DNA from: Qipengyuania mesophila
GTDB taxonomy: Bacteria; Pseudomonadota; Alphaproteobacteria; Sphingomonadales; Sphingomonadaceae
Assembly: GCF_019711655.1 (NCBI RefSeq)
Contig: NZ_JAIGNU010000002.1
Location: 1 to 64,000, forward strand
Reading direction: 5' to 3'
DNA length: 64,000 nucleotides
Shown: positions 7,800 to 18,601 of the stretch, in pieces
Position numbering within the stretch: the stretch's first letter is position 1
Layout: every line of letters begins with the position of its first letter
Notes under the pieces: generated by a model
Database searches by the model: none
What the model saw: only the letters and a program-made list of their open reading frames with translations
Told to the model about the DNA's origin: nothing
Made by a program: the position numbers and the translations under genes

Positions 7800-8918
7800 T
7801 CAGGTTGGTTTGGCGATCCCAGTCAACAACAAGCCATCGTTCCAGCGTGACCAGGAGCCGATTGAGATCAAATCTTGAGGGAAATCGTCGTAGAGTTGGT
7901 TTAGCTTGATTCCCTCAGCGATTGGGAAGCCTAGCTCACTCCATTTTCCTCGATCCGGGAACCTTGCCCGATGAATTCGCTTCCAGCGTTCGTTGGTCCC
8001 GAGACCCTCCGGCCAAGCAAAGCCCGCACCAAGTCCTGCCAGCATGTTTCTAACATTGTTGAGTGTAGCCAGACTTGGTCGGTAAGATTTCCATGTTCGC
8101 GGTACTTCAAAGCGCGTCACCGGAATACCGCCGGCCGGCTCGGAAAGCTTATGCCATTTTGCGTGCGCGGATCGATCGTAAATTCGTGCCAGAAGTCGCC
8201 CATGCGCCTTGTAGGAGCCGTGTTTAGGTTTTTCTTTCGGATGGGTCTTCGGGGCATAGAGATAGAGCGTTTCGCAGTGGTTCTTGTTCTCCCAAGCACA
8301 CCATTTTCCGGCATGATTCATGCTCAAAACAAGGTCAAACGGCCTGAGCCCATACATATCAATCGCAAGGTCACATCGGCTCACTGGCAAGCGTGAAATT
8401 AATTTCACCACGTCGATCATGCAGAACGCATATTCCAACCGGTCAATCAGGATCGGCAGGCACTCGCTACCGACCTTGAACGGGCTAAATTGCAGAGTGA
8501 AAGACCATATGCCGAAGTCTTTGCCCTTCCTTCGCTTCAGCGCCGCCCATCCCAGATGCTTTTCGTCATCCTTTAGAAGAACATTGAGCTCATATTTGGT
8601 CTGCTTTTTGGCTTCGACACCGTTCGAAGGATCGGCTGGGAACGACGCGACGAACTGCAAGAGTGCCAGATCGATCTCTTGATATACGGCGAACACCGAT
8701 TTGCCCGAATGATCTGGAACATCAAAATCTTCGTCCAGAAGGTCTCCAGTCAAACGGATCGTATCAGGGAACGGCACAGTCACTACGATCTGCCTGTTCC
8801 CGTAGTTACCTAGGCTCGCAATCCAATCTTCACCCAAATGCTTTTTCACCTCTTCTAATGGGCTTGTTAGAGGGAACGATGGCAGTTGGCCCGGCTGGTT
8901 CAATTGCACCGGCATCAC
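7800..8918 (-). CDS. Rep-like protein, probable replication initiation factor of the element
   Basis: The 372-residue protein shows the pattern of Rep_trans-type replication initiation factors: a strand with SRCDLAIDMYGLRPFD (about residues 180-195), then a segment LLARIYDRSAHAKW that offers a tyrosine in the position used for nicking, followed by PVTRFEVPRTWKSY. Rolling-circle initiators and MobT-type relaxases share this arrangement. The match is by motif only and could instead mark a phage-type replication protein. Its ATG overlaps the integrase stop (ATGA), so it is the second gene of the integrase operon, suggesting the element replicates or is nicked after excision. Confidence 0.5.
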   Translation of the reverse strand: MMPVQLNQPGQLPSFPLTSPLEEVKKHLGEDWIASLGNYGNRQIVVTVPFPDTIRLTGDLLDEDFDVPDHSGKSVFAVYQEIDLALLQFVASFPADPSNGVEAKKQTKYELNVLLKDDEKHLGWAALKRRKGKDFGIWSFTLQFSPFKVGSECLPILIDRLEYAFCMIDVVKLISRLPVSRCDLAIDMYGLRPFDLVLSMNHAGKWCAWENKNHCETLYLYAPKTHPKEKPKHGSYKAHGRLLARIYDRSAHAKWHKLSEPAGGIPVTRFEVPRTWKSYRPSLATLNNVRNMLAGLGAGFAWPEGLGTNERWKRIHRARFPDRGKWSELGFPIAEGIKLNQLYDDFPQDLISIGSWSRWNDGLLLTGIAKPT

Positions 8919-10633
8919 TGACCTCCCTCGTACTTGAGAAGCGGGACCAGCGACACTGGCAGTTTCATTGTTTCAACGGCTTGGGCCTTCAAGGAAAGGC
9001 TTGGCCCTTCCCCATATTCAGAGCTTACCTTCCCATCACTGTGACCCATGATGCTGTCGATCGTATATTGCTGGAGATTTGCGTTCCTGAATGCATCTTC
9101 AGCGCCATGCCGAAAGCTGTGAAATGTGAGCTTAGGGTCGGTCAGTCCCACGTGGTCCATCAACCTTGCGAAGAACTTTGAGAACTGAGTGGAGGCTTGT
9201 CCATCAGCGCCAAGCGTGATCTCCGAGAAAATGCGCTTGCAAGGCTTGTCCCATTTTCGGCGCTTCTCGACGAAGGCGGCAAAGCCTAGCGATAACACAT
9301 CCGGATGAATCGGCACCTTCCGGATGCCAGCGGCCGTTTTGATGTGCTTCGGATCGCCTGATCCGGAGTTCTCGTTCAGATCGAAATGCGGGACGTCCGC
9401 CTCGAGGACGGCGTCGGAAATGTGTAGCTGGACGATCTCTCCGAGCCTCATGCCGGTGTAGAACCCTATGATGGGTATCCAGTATCTCGCGTCTTGAATG
9501 ACCGTGTCGCCCGGCTGAAGCCGGCGATACTGTGACTTCGATCCGGTAAACAATGGGGAACCAAATAGCACTGCGAGTTCTTCTGCGTTGAACGGTCGGC
9601 GTTTGAAGCCAGACTTGTTGACTGTCGTTGGCTGCCACCTGACATCTGCTGCGGGGTTCTCGGCGAGAATGCCCTCTTCCTCTTTGGCCCATCGGAAGAA
9701 CGCTTTGGCCGGCTCGAAAATGATGGACGCTGACTTGTTCGAGATTTGGCTGCCCGTGTTTTCCGTCAATCGCTCCTTGAACGTCATCTGTCTTGCTCGA
9801 CCACGATTGGATCGAAGCATCGTTAATGCGTTTCGATAGGCTCGAATGTCGGCTGCTGAGACTGAAGAAATTGGCATATTTGGACCGAGGAAGTCCTTGA
9901 GGTATCCCAACTGCTTTGATCGCGCGACAACGGTTTTTTCGGCCCATATGGGCTTCTTACACGCGAGGTACTCAGCAATGCAGGCCTCAACAGACGGTCC
10001 GAACTCCTCAATTTGCTGCGTAGGAGTTTTTTGACCTGAAACAGACTCGCTGAACAACGGATCGAGCGGCTGATAGTCAGCCAAAGGATCGTTCAGCCGA
10101 GCCAGTTCCAAGCGCTGCTTCTCGATCAGCAGCCTGGTGAAGCCGTCCAACAGCCGGAGGCGTGCCACTGGTGCCATTGATTTCATGTCCGTGCCGCGCA
10201 GCGCCAACGCCTCTTCCGCCGCTCTTATCGTTCCGATGGAGTAGGCACGGTGTTCGAGTTCGTCGGCGAGCCGGGTAATCTCTTCCTGGGCATAGATGGC
10301 CTGCTCCTCAATCTCCATTTCAGGACAGTCCGTCTTGAGGACGTAGGGAGGTCGTAGGTCAACCTCCCTACGAACTTCGGCAAAACAGGCGTGAATTAGC
10401 TCGCGGGCTTCACCGGGCGATACGTTCGTAAGTTCGTCAATCACTGCAAATGTCTCCTGCACCTTGGCTGAGACGGAGGCGGCCAGTCGCCGCGCCAGCG
10501 ACGGCGAGTAGGTCTGCAAGGATTTGCAGACCTCTTGCCTGCCGATGCGGGACCGCAGTCGGTCAGGCACCCGCATGCGCAGGTGGTAAACACCATTCCG
10601 TCTTGTGAGGTGAGGAGCACGGCTTCCGCTCAT
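8915..10633 (-). CDS. Tyrosine-type integrase with DUF6538 N-terminus
   Basis: The 572-residue protein opens with a DUF6538-type segment (HLTRRNGVYHLRMRVPDRL), has a long helical middle, a SAM-like core-binding domain near residues 220-300 and a C-terminal catalytic domain. Catalytic residues are visible: Arg in YTGMRLGEI, His-x-x-Arg in FHSFRHG, a second His in IMGHSDG and the nucleophile Tyr in KVSSEYGEG. It integrates DNA, here presumably at the adjacent tRNA-Tyr 3' end. The ATG at 10633 has a GGGGTG site; a GTG at 10660 is the alternative. It is translationally coupled to the Rep-like gene. Confidence 0.9.
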   Translation of the reverse strand: MSGSRAPHLTRRNGVYHLRMRVPDRLRSRIGRQEVCKSLQTYSPSLARRLAASVSAKVQETFAVIDELTNVSPGEARELIHACFAEVRREVDLRPPYVLKTDCPEMEIEEQAIYAQEEITRLADELEHRAYSIGTIRAAEEALALRGTDMKSMAPVARLRLLDGFTRLLIEKQRLELARLNDPLADYQPLDPLFSESVSGQKTPTQQIEEFGPSVEACIAEYLACKKPIWAEKTVVARSKQLGYLKDFLGPNMPISSVSAADIRAYRNALTMLRSNRGRARQMTFKERLTENTGSQISNKSASIIFEPAKAFFRWAKEEEGILAENPAADVRWQPTTVNKSGFKRRPFNAEELAVLFGSPLFTGSKSQYRRLQPGDTVIQDARYWIPIIGFYTGMRLGEIVQLHISDAVLEADVPHFDLNENSGSGDPKHIKTAAGIRKVPIHPDVLSLGFAAFVEKRRKWDKPCKRIFSEITLGADGQASTQFSKFFARLMDHVGLTDPKLTFHSFRHGAEDAFRNANLQQYTIDSIMGHSDGKVSSEYGEGPSLSLKAQAVETMKLPVSLVPLLKYEGGQ

Positions 10634-10737
10634 TGCGGCGCACCCCGGTGCCGGTCCCACCTAGTTCGGACCGTCCCCGCCGATATTGTTCCCTCGGCAG
10701 CACGGGACCGGGTCGGAGAATCGTATTCCCGGTGGTT

Positions 10738-10758
10738 TGTGTAGCAAGCTGTGTAGCA
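10738..10758. repeat. Tandem 9-bp direct repeat between integrase and tRNA-Tyr
   Basis: TGTGTAGCA occurs at 10738-10746 and 10750-10758, a 12-base period, in the gap between the integrase start and the tRNA 3' end. Direct repeats here are typical of arm-type integrase or excisionase binding sites near an attachment core. That role is inferred from position only. Confidence 0.45.
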
Positions 10759-10823
10759 AAAAACGGGTAGCCAGCGCCAGCCCCTTTGGGAAAGCCCAGA
10801 GTTCCGGGGTTTCTTAAGGGCGG

Positions 10824-10909
10824 TGGTGGACAGGGCTGGATTCGAACCAGCGTACGCTTGCGCGGGCAGATTTACAGTCTGCTGCCTTTAACCACTCGGC
10901 CACCTGTCC
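10824..10909 (-). tRNA. tRNA-Tyr (GTA)
   Basis: Class II tRNA with acceptor stem GGACAGG/CCTGTCC, anticodon loop CTGTAAA giving GTA, a long variable arm, T-loop GGTTCGAATCC and an encoded CCA. The 3' end faces the integrase, marking it as the probable insertion target. Confidence 0.96.
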
Positions 10910-11051
10910 ACACGGGCCATTTCGCTTAGGAAATCGAGGGATCGCAAAGCCGATCCCGTGCCGAGAGGCGCCCCTTTGGCGAAGCGAGCCTTGCCTGTCA
11001 ATGCCCTCGCTGGCACAGGCCGCAACCAAAGTTTCTGACAGGACGAATTCG

Positions 11052-11840
11052 ATGGCAAAAGGCGAACGCAAGCGCGCACTCAGGGGACGGGCAGGCCGGA
11101 TGAAGGGCGGACGGGGCAGCGGCCGCGCCGGCACCGGGCAGGTGCGGCTGTGGGGCCGCCACGCGGTCGAGGCGGCGCTCAAGAACCCCGATCGCGTGCA
11201 TCGCAAGCTGTGGGCGACGCGCGAAGGCGTCGAATCGCTCGACGGCGAATTGCCGCAGGATTTCCCGCTCGAATATGCCGACGTGCAGGATCTCGCTCGG
11301 CTCGTCGCCAAGGATGCCCCGCACCAGGGCCTCGTGCTCGAATGCGCCCCGCTCGAGGACATCCACCTAGACGAAGTGCTCGACGCCGATCCGGCGCGAC
11401 CGATCGTCGTGCTCGACCAGGTCACCGATCCGCACAATGTGGGTGCGATCATGCGCTCGGCCGCGGCCTTCGGCGCCGCGGCGCTCGTCACGCAGGACCG
11501 CCATGCCCCGCCCGAGGGCGGCGTCATCGGCAAGGCCGCCTCGGGTGCGCTGGAGGTCCTGCCCTGGGTGCGCGTGGTCAATCTCGCTCGCGCGCTCGAG
11601 CAGATCGCCGAAGCAGGCTATTGGCGAATCGGCCTTACCGGCGGCGCCGAAACGACTCTCGCCGAGGCGCTTCCCGAAGGGCCGGTCGCCCTCGTGCTCG
11701 GTGCCGAGGGCGAAGGGATGCGGCATAATATCGAATCGCATTGCGACGCGCTGGCCAAGCTGCCGATCGGCGACCAGATCGAGAGCCTGAATGTCTCGAA
11801 CGCTGGCGCGATCGCACTTTATGCGGTGGCGACACGCTAG
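11052..11840 (+). CDS. rlmB: 23S rRNA (guanosine-2'-O-)-methyltransferase RlmB
   Basis: This SpoU-class methyltransferase modifies G2251 of 23S rRNA. The 262-residue protein has an Arg/Gly-rich N-terminus, a substrate-binding domain beginning VRLWGRHAVEAALKNPDRV, and the knotted catalytic domain with motif 1 (DQVTDPHNVGAIMRSAAAFG), motif 2 (LVLGAEGEGMR) and motif 3 (LNVSNAGAIALY). The start at 11052 (MAKGERKR) has AGGA ten bases upstream; a longer frame from 11001 has no such site. A lipoprotein gene follows after 22 bases. Confidence 0.93.
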   Translation: MAKGERKRALRGRAGRMKGGRGSGRAGTGQVRLWGRHAVEAALKNPDRVHRKLWATREGVESLDGELPQDFPLEYADVQDLARLVAKDAPHQGLVLECAPLEDIHLDEVLDADPARPIVVLDQVTDPHNVGAIMRSAAAFGAAALVTQDRHAPPEGGVIGKAASGALEVLPWVRVVNLARALEQIAEAGYWRIGLTGGAETTLAEALPEGPVALVLGAEGEGMRHNIESHCDALAKLPIGDQIESLNVSNAGAIALYAVATR

Positions 11841-11862
11841 ACACACCAATGGGGAGGGAAAC

Positions 11863-12720
11863 ATGATTGCCATGAAGTTTCGCGCGGCGGCGCTGGCGGG
11901 CGCGAGCGCGCTGATGCTGTCGGGGTGCCTGCTCTCGCCGGGCCAGTTCACCAGCCAGCTCGAGCTGATGAAGGACGGCAGCTTCGCCTTCGCCTATGAC
12001 GGCGAAATCCAGATGCTCGCGCTGAGCAAGCTGGCCGAGATGGGCAGCAAGGTCGACGAGACCTTCGAAGCCGAATGCTGGGACGAGGATTTCGATCCCC
12101 GCGACTGCACCCCCGACGAAGAGGCCGAACAGAAGCGCGAGTGGGAGGCGGAGGCCGAAACCCGCCGCGCCAAGAAGGCGCAGGAGGCCCAACAGATGAA
12201 GGCCTTCCTCGGCGGGATCGATCCCTCCAATCCCGAGGCGGCCCGGGAGCTTGCCGAGAAATTGCAGCGCCAGCGCGGCTGGAAGACGGTCGAGTACAAG
12301 GGTGACGGTCTGTTCGACGTCGATTTCTCGATCTCGGGCCAGCTGACGCACGACTTCGTCTTTCCGACGATCGAGAAGATGGCCATGGCGAACAGCTTCG
12401 TCAGCGTGATCCTGCGCGACGAGGGGCAGGTCCGCATCGATGCGCCGGGCTTCGCGGCGCAGGGCGGCGGCAATCCGATGCAGGGCATGATGGGCGGCAT
12501 GGCCGGACTTGCAGGAATGTCGGACGAGGAACATGCGGAGGGCGAGTCGCCGCCGCGGATCGTGATTGCCGATGGCGACTTCACCATCGTCACCGACGGC
12601 CGGATCCTGGCCAACAACACCGACGAAGGTCCGCAGCGCCATGCCAAGGGCCAGATCCTGAGCTGGTCGATCACGCCGCGCACCGAACAGGCGCCCACGG
12701 CGCTCATCGCCTTCGACTGA
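11863..12720 (+). CDS. Putative lipoprotein of unknown function
   Basis: This is a 285-residue protein with a lipoprotein signal: a basic start, hydrophobic stretch and lipobox LMLSGC at about residues 16-21. After the cysteine the chain has strand-like segments (TSQLELMKDGSFAFAYDGEI), an acidic and Arg-rich helix around residues 75-115, and a Met/Gly-rich loop near 205-225 (GNPMQGMMGGMAGLAG). The C-terminal part FTIVTDGRILANNTDEGP looks like a repeated strand-turn unit. GGGAGGG precedes the ATG. It is 22 bases after rlmB and ends in a hairpin shared with the convergent HU gene. I do not recognise the family. Confidence 0.75.
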   Translation: MIAMKFRAAALAGASALMLSGCLLSPGQFTSQLELMKDGSFAFAYDGEIQMLALSKLAEMGSKVDETFEAECWDEDFDPRDCTPDEEAEQKREWEAEAETRRAKKAQEAQQMKAFLGGIDPSNPEAARELAEKLQRQRGWKTVEYKGDGLFDVDFSISGQLTHDFVFPTIEKMAMANSFVSVILRDEGQVRIDAPGFAAQGGGNPMQGMMGGMAGLAGMSDEEHAEGESPPRIVIADGDFTIVTDGRILANNTDEGPQRHAKGQILSWSITPRTEQAPTALIAFD

Positions 12721-12732
12721 GACGACACGAAA

Positions 12733-12765
12733 ACGCCGCGCTTCCCGGTATGGAAAGCGCGGCGT
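12733..12765. terminator. Hairpin between convergent lipoprotein and HU genes
   Basis: An 11-bp GC-rich stem (ACGCCGCGCTT / AAGCGCGGCGT) with an 11-base loop lies just after the lipoprotein stop. A weak T-rich tail follows. It probably ends transcription of both converging genes. Confidence 0.6.
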
Positions 12766-12821
12766 CGTTCAGTCCCTGGATCGCACCGCGAGGCGCGGCG
12801 GCGCGGCGGTGGGAAACCGGA

Positions 12822-13094
12822 TTAGTTGACCGAGTCCTTGAGGCCCTTGCCGGCCTTGAACTTGGGCTGGTTCGATGCCTTGATGGTCATCGGCTCGCCG
12901 GTGCGCGGGTTGCGGCCGGTCGAGGCCTTGCGCTTGGCGACGGAGAACGTGCCGAAGCCGACCAGGCGCACTTCGTCACCGCTCGATAGGGCCTTGGTGA
13001 TGGCGTCGAACACGCCTTCGACGGCGCTCGAGGCATCGCTCTTGGAAAGGCCGCTGGAATCGGCGACTGCGCTGATCAGGTCGTTCTTGTTCAT
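12822..13094 (-). CDS. HU family DNA-binding protein
   Basis: This is a 90-residue nucleoid protein. The N-terminus MNKNDLISAVADSSGLSKSD and the arm and signature region GFGTFSVAKRKASTGRNPRTGE place it in the HU family, which bends and compacts DNA as a dimer. The length is the usual one. It converges on the lipoprotein gene and lies downstream of lon in the same orientation, an arrangement also known from other proteobacteria (lon-hupB). It has its own promoter-like sequence upstream, at 13160-13188. Confidence 0.95.
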   Translation of the reverse strand: MNKNDLISAVADSSGLSKSDASSAVEGVFDAITKALSSGDEVRLVGFGTFSVAKRKASTGRNPRTGEPMTIKASNQPKFKAGKGLKDSVN

Positions 13095-13159
13095 TATGGA
13101 AACCCCCTAGTTCTTATCGTCTGATGGTATTGGCTGAATCGCCTCGGTTAAGGCGCACG

Positions 13160-13188
13160 AATTGAGAGTTTTTTGGAAGCGGTGTCAA
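13160..13188 (-). promoter_or_regulatory. Candidate promoter of the HU gene
   Basis: On the minus strand a perfect TTGACA is followed after 17 bases by TCAATT, about 65 bases before the HU ATG. The -35 match is strong and the -10 weak, so this is a motif-only call. Confidence 0.4.
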
Positions 13189-13347
13189 AGGCAAATTCGG
13201 CGAAATTCGGCGGATTTTGGGGCATGCGCGGTGAAATTCAGGGTGAAGCGTCCATTCACCCTGTGACGAGGCCGCGCACGGCGACGGGCCGGGCCCCGCT
13301 CGAGTGTCGGGGCCCGTCCGAGTCGCTGCGGCGCAGCATATCTTTTG

Positions 13348-15735
<2,388 letters not shown>

Positions 15736-15775
15736 CAGCAATTCCGTTCGGGGCCGTCAGCGGCCGTTCGCAGGG

Positions 15776-15804
15776 AATATGGTGACACCCGACCCGAGGC
15801 GCAA
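15776..15804 (-). promoter_or_regulatory. Candidate (possibly heat-shock) promoter of lon
   Basis: On the minus strand TTGCGC is followed after 17 bases by CATATT within CACCATATTCC, about 40 bases before the lon ATG. The -10 side resembles the CCCATNT-type of sigma-32 promoters, but the -35 fit is loose. Confidence 0.3.
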
Positions 15805-15922
15805 CGCCGCGCGCCAAACTCCATGTGGATGACGCAGTATTACAATGCCAACATGGTTAATTTGTGATATATGTGCAAAGCAGAGGGCTGAGGAAATTTG
15901 GTTTCCTTACGGGAGTAAATCG

Positions 15923-16120
15923 ATGCTGAATTCCGTCATCTGCAAGGTGACCGGCCATCGAGTCAATCGGCGCCGCGTATGGCACGACGCCGTGGATTTT
16001 CGCACCACATGCGATCGATGCAACATACCCTTGATCCGTGACGACCGGGAGGGATGGCGACCGTTCGACAACGACCGGGACCTCCTCGAAGAACGCAAGG
16101 CGCACCCTCACAGCGCATAG
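15923..16120 (+). CDS. Small zinc-ribbon-like protein
   Basis: This is a 65-residue protein starting MLNSVICKVTGHRVNRRRV, with ACGGGAG upstream. The motif C-x3-GH early on and CDRC later (C7 and His12, then C-x2-C near residue 33) suggests a small metal-binding fold. Similar short proteins with a TGHRVNRRRV-type start are common in Sphingomonadales (recalled, not checked). The C-terminus is charged. The function is unknown. It is divergent from lon and converges on ybaB. Confidence 0.65.
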   Translation: MLNSVICKVTGHRVNRRRVWHDAVDFRTTCDRCNIPLIRDDREGWRPFDNDRDLLEERKAHPHSA

Positions 16121-16264
16121 GTCTCCGGCTGTAGCCGACCGATTTGCGAACAAGGCGAGATCGCCGCGCACCGCGCGAGCTGCCTGCAACGCGCCCGGTT
16201 TGGACGGAGGGCGGGCACACCATCATCGCGCCCTGACTGGTGCGTCGACGACGCAGGCTGCCGA

Positions 16265-16600
16265 TTACAGGCCGGGCAGCTTGAAGCCCGGCGGCAGGCC
16301 CGCGCTCTGCTGAATATTGGCCATTTCCTCGGCCGACTTGCGATCGGCCCGGTCGCGCGCATCGTTGAAGGCGGCGGTCACGAGATCCTCGACGATCTGT
16401 TTTTCTTCGGGTTTCATCAGGCTTTCGTCGATGGTGACGCCGATGATGCGCCCGCGTGCCGTCGCGCGAACCTTGACGAGGCCGCCACCGGCCGTTCCCT
16501 CGACCTCGATTTCGTCGAGCTTGGCCTGGGCATCGCTCATCTGCTTCTGGATCGTTTCGGCGGCCTTCTGGGCCTGCGCGAGCATTTCTTCCATGTTCAT
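16265..16600 (-). CDS. YbaB/EbfC family nucleoid-associated protein
   Basis: This 111-residue protein has the family layout: a helical N-terminus (MEEMLAQAQKAAETIQKQMSDAQAKL), a strand region EVEGTAGGGLVKVRATARGRI and a C-terminal helical part with DLVTAAFNDARDRA. EbfC proteins bind DNA as tweezers-shaped dimers. The start overlaps the dnaX stop by four bases (ATGA), the usual dnaX-ybaB arrangement. The recR gene that often follows in this cluster is absent; an opposite-strand small gene lies there instead. Confidence 0.95.
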   Translation of the reverse strand: MNMEEMLAQAQKAAETIQKQMSDAQAKLDEIEVEGTAGGGLVKVRATARGRIIGVTIDESLMKPEEKQIVEDLVTAAFNDARDRADRKSAEEMANIQQSAGLPPGFKLPGL

Positions 16601-18411
16601 GCTTTTCTACTCCAGGGTATCTCGCGGCGCGTGGGGGATACGCCGCCATCGTCAATCAGTTCGGCTTCGGGAAAGGCCTCGAAGGCCGCTTTCACCAGCG
16701 GGTGGGCTCGCGTTGCCGCAGCCGCAGCTTCGCGCTCGGCTTCGATCACCTCGACGAGCGAGGGGCTCCCCGCCCCGCCGGCGACCTCCTCGACGGTCCA
16801 GCGCTTTCCGGTATGCCGGTGCAGCGCCTCGCGCAGGACTGGCGCGATGTCGTCGGTGAACTTGGCATCGCGTCCATAGCGCAGGGTGCCGTCGGCCAGT
16901 TCGACCACGCGCACCTGCAGCCGCATGATGCTCGCCTCCTGCATCAGCCCCGAGGCATCGATGGCCTCGACCAGTTCTTGCCAGTCGACCGGGGCAGCAG
17001 CGGTTGCCGGAGCTGGCCCGGGCGTGCCGGTGGGCGCATTGGCCGCAGGGGCGACCGGCCCTGCCTCGGCCAGCGCCTCGATCTTCTTCGCCAGCTTGCC
17101 CGGATCGGGCATCTGCCCTGCATGAAGCGTGCGCAGCAGCGCCATGCGGAGGGCCACCAGCGGATCGGGTGCGAGCCGCACCTCCTCGTGCCCCTTGAGC
17201 AGCAACTGCCAGAGGCGATGGAGCTGTCCCGCGGGAAGCCGCGAGGCCCAGTCGGCGAGTTGCTCGCGCTCGTCTGGGCTGGCGCCTGCCGGTTCGCCGC
17301 CGGAAACCTGCGCAACCGTGATGCGGTGCGCGAGATCCATCTGCGCGCGCATCAGCGCCAGCGGTTCGACGCCAAGTGCATATTGCTCGTCGACTGCCTC
17401 GAGCAGCGCCTTGCCCTCGCCTTCGAGGATATGACCGAACAGCCGCCGCTGCGCGCCCTTGTCGGCGAGACCGAGCATGTCGCGTACGCGCGCGGCGGTC
17501 ACCCTGCCCTCGGTATCGAGATCGGCATGGGCGATCGCCTGGTCGAGGATCGACAGGCCGTCGCGGACCGAACCTTCGGCCGCAACGGCGACGATATGCA
17601 AGGCCTCGGCATCCGCCTCGACACCTTCCTTGCGGCAGATCTCGGCGAAATGCGCTTCGAGCAGTTCAACCGGGATACGGCGCAGGTCGAAGCGCTGCGT
17701 GCGGCTGAGCACGGTGACGGGGAGCTTCTCGACCTCGGTCGTCGCGAAGAGGAATTTCACATGCGCCGGCGGTTCCTCCAGCGTCTTGAGCAGCGCGTTG
17801 AACGCGTTGCGCGAAAGCATGTGGACTTCGTCGATGATGTAGATCTTGTAGCGCGCGCTGACGGCGGCATAGCGCACCGCCTCGATGATCTCGCGCACGT
17901 CGTCGACACCGGTGTGCGACGCGGCGTCCATCTCGATCACGTCGATATGGCGGCCTTCGGCGATCGCGCGGCAGGGCTCGCATTCGCCGCAAGGGCTGAT
18001 CGTCGGACCGCCCTGCCCGTCGGGACCGATGCAGTTCAGCGCCTTGGCGATGAGGCGCGCGGTCGAGGTCTTGCCCACCCCGCGCACGCCGGTCATCAGG
18101 AAGGCATGCGCCAGCCGGTCGCGCGCTATGGCATTAGCCAGGGTGCGGACCATTGCCTCCTGTCCGATCAGTTCGGCGAAAGTCTGGGGACGATACTTGC
18201 GCGCGAGCACGCGATAGGGTTGCGCAGGATCGGGCTTCGCCGGTGCCGGAGCAGTTTCCGGCGCTGGTGCCGGTGTGGGCGCAGGTGTCGGCGGTGCGCC
18301 GAACATCGATTCCTGCCCGGCCTGTTCGAGCTCCGCAGCGCTCGGCGCGTCGGGCTCTTCGACCTCGCTCTGCCACGGGAGGCCTTCTGTGTTGTCCGGT
18401 GAATCACCCAT
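16597..18411 (-). CDS. dnaX: DNA polymerase III subunits gamma and tau
   Basis: This is the clamp-loader ATPase of the replicase. After a Pro/Ala-rich N-terminal extension of about 60 residues come YRVLARKYRPQTFAELIGQE, Walker A GVRGVGKTS, the zinc-binding cysteines in CGECEPCR, Walker B IIDEVHMLS and sensor 1 LFATTE. The C-terminal half (from about residue 400) is the tau-specific part, 604 residues in all. The Ala/Pro-rich linkers around 430 are normal. It overlaps ybaB by four bases and lies downstream of the SRP RNA gene. Confidence 0.96.
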   Translation of the reverse strand: MGDSPDNTEGLPWQSEVEEPDAPSAAELEQAGQESMFGAPPTPAPTPAPAPETAPAPAKPDPAQPYRVLARKYRPQTFAELIGQEAMVRTLANAIARDRLAHAFLMTGVRGVGKTSTARLIAKALNCIGPDGQGGPTISPCGECEPCRAIAEGRHIDVIEMDAASHTGVDDVREIIEAVRYAAVSARYKIYIIDEVHMLSRNAFNALLKTLEEPPAHVKFLFATTEVEKLPVTVLSRTQRFDLRRIPVELLEAHFAEICRKEGVEADAEALHIVAVAAEGSVRDGLSILDQAIAHADLDTEGRVTAARVRDMLGLADKGAQRRLFGHILEGEGKALLEAVDEQYALGVEPLALMRAQMDLAHRITVAQVSGGEPAGASPDEREQLADWASRLPAGQLHRLWQLLLKGHEEVRLAPDPLVALRMALLRTLHAGQMPDPGKLAKKIEALAEAGPVAPAANAPTGTPGPAPATAAAPVDWQELVEAIDASGLMQEASIMRLQVRVVELADGTLRYGRDAKFTDDIAPVLREALHRHTGKRWTVEEVAGGAGSPSLVEVIEAEREAAAAATRAHPLVKAAFEAFPEAELIDDGGVSPTRREIPWSRKA

Positions 18412-18477
18412 GCCCGACTAGGTAGGCACTGGCGCGGCAAAAGTCATGCCGTCGCGGTCACGAAATGTGGGTGAAAA

Positions 18478-18566
18478 AGGAGCCGGCCGACCCGCCGCAA
18501 TCCACCTGGGCTGCTTCCTTCCGGACCTGACCCGGTGAGCGAACGCTAACGTCCGACCGACTCCCG
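18478..18566 (-). ncRNA. ffs: Signal recognition particle RNA (4.5S, small type)
   Basis: The minus strand has the conserved domain IV apical loop GGTCCGGAAGGAAGCAGCCC. Flanking sequences pair: GGAGTCGG at the 5' end with CCGGCTCC at the 3' end, with a TTTTT terminator tail right after. Size, about 89 bases, fits the small bacterial SRP RNA. Ends are set by the outer stem. It lies between the complex I subunit gene and dnaX, the normal place in this group. Confidence 0.93.
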
Positions 18567-18601
18567 AGGCGCCATATGGCGACGGGAGCGATAAAAATCA
18601 A

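Larger units (their letters stand above)
4446..10823. mobile_element. Putative integrative element at tRNA-Tyr
   Basis: A block with lower GC than both flanks carries a tyrosine integrase next to the 3' end of a tRNA gene, a Rep-like protein, a small serine recombinase, an XRE repressor and two unknown cargo genes. This is the usual layout of a tRNA-targeting integrative or satellite element. The right edge is set at the tRNA-Tyr 3' end (10824). The left edge is uncertain: no convincing direct repeat of the tRNA end was found, so the element may be decayed or extend beyond 4446. No conjugation genes or phage structural genes are present. Confidence 0.65.
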
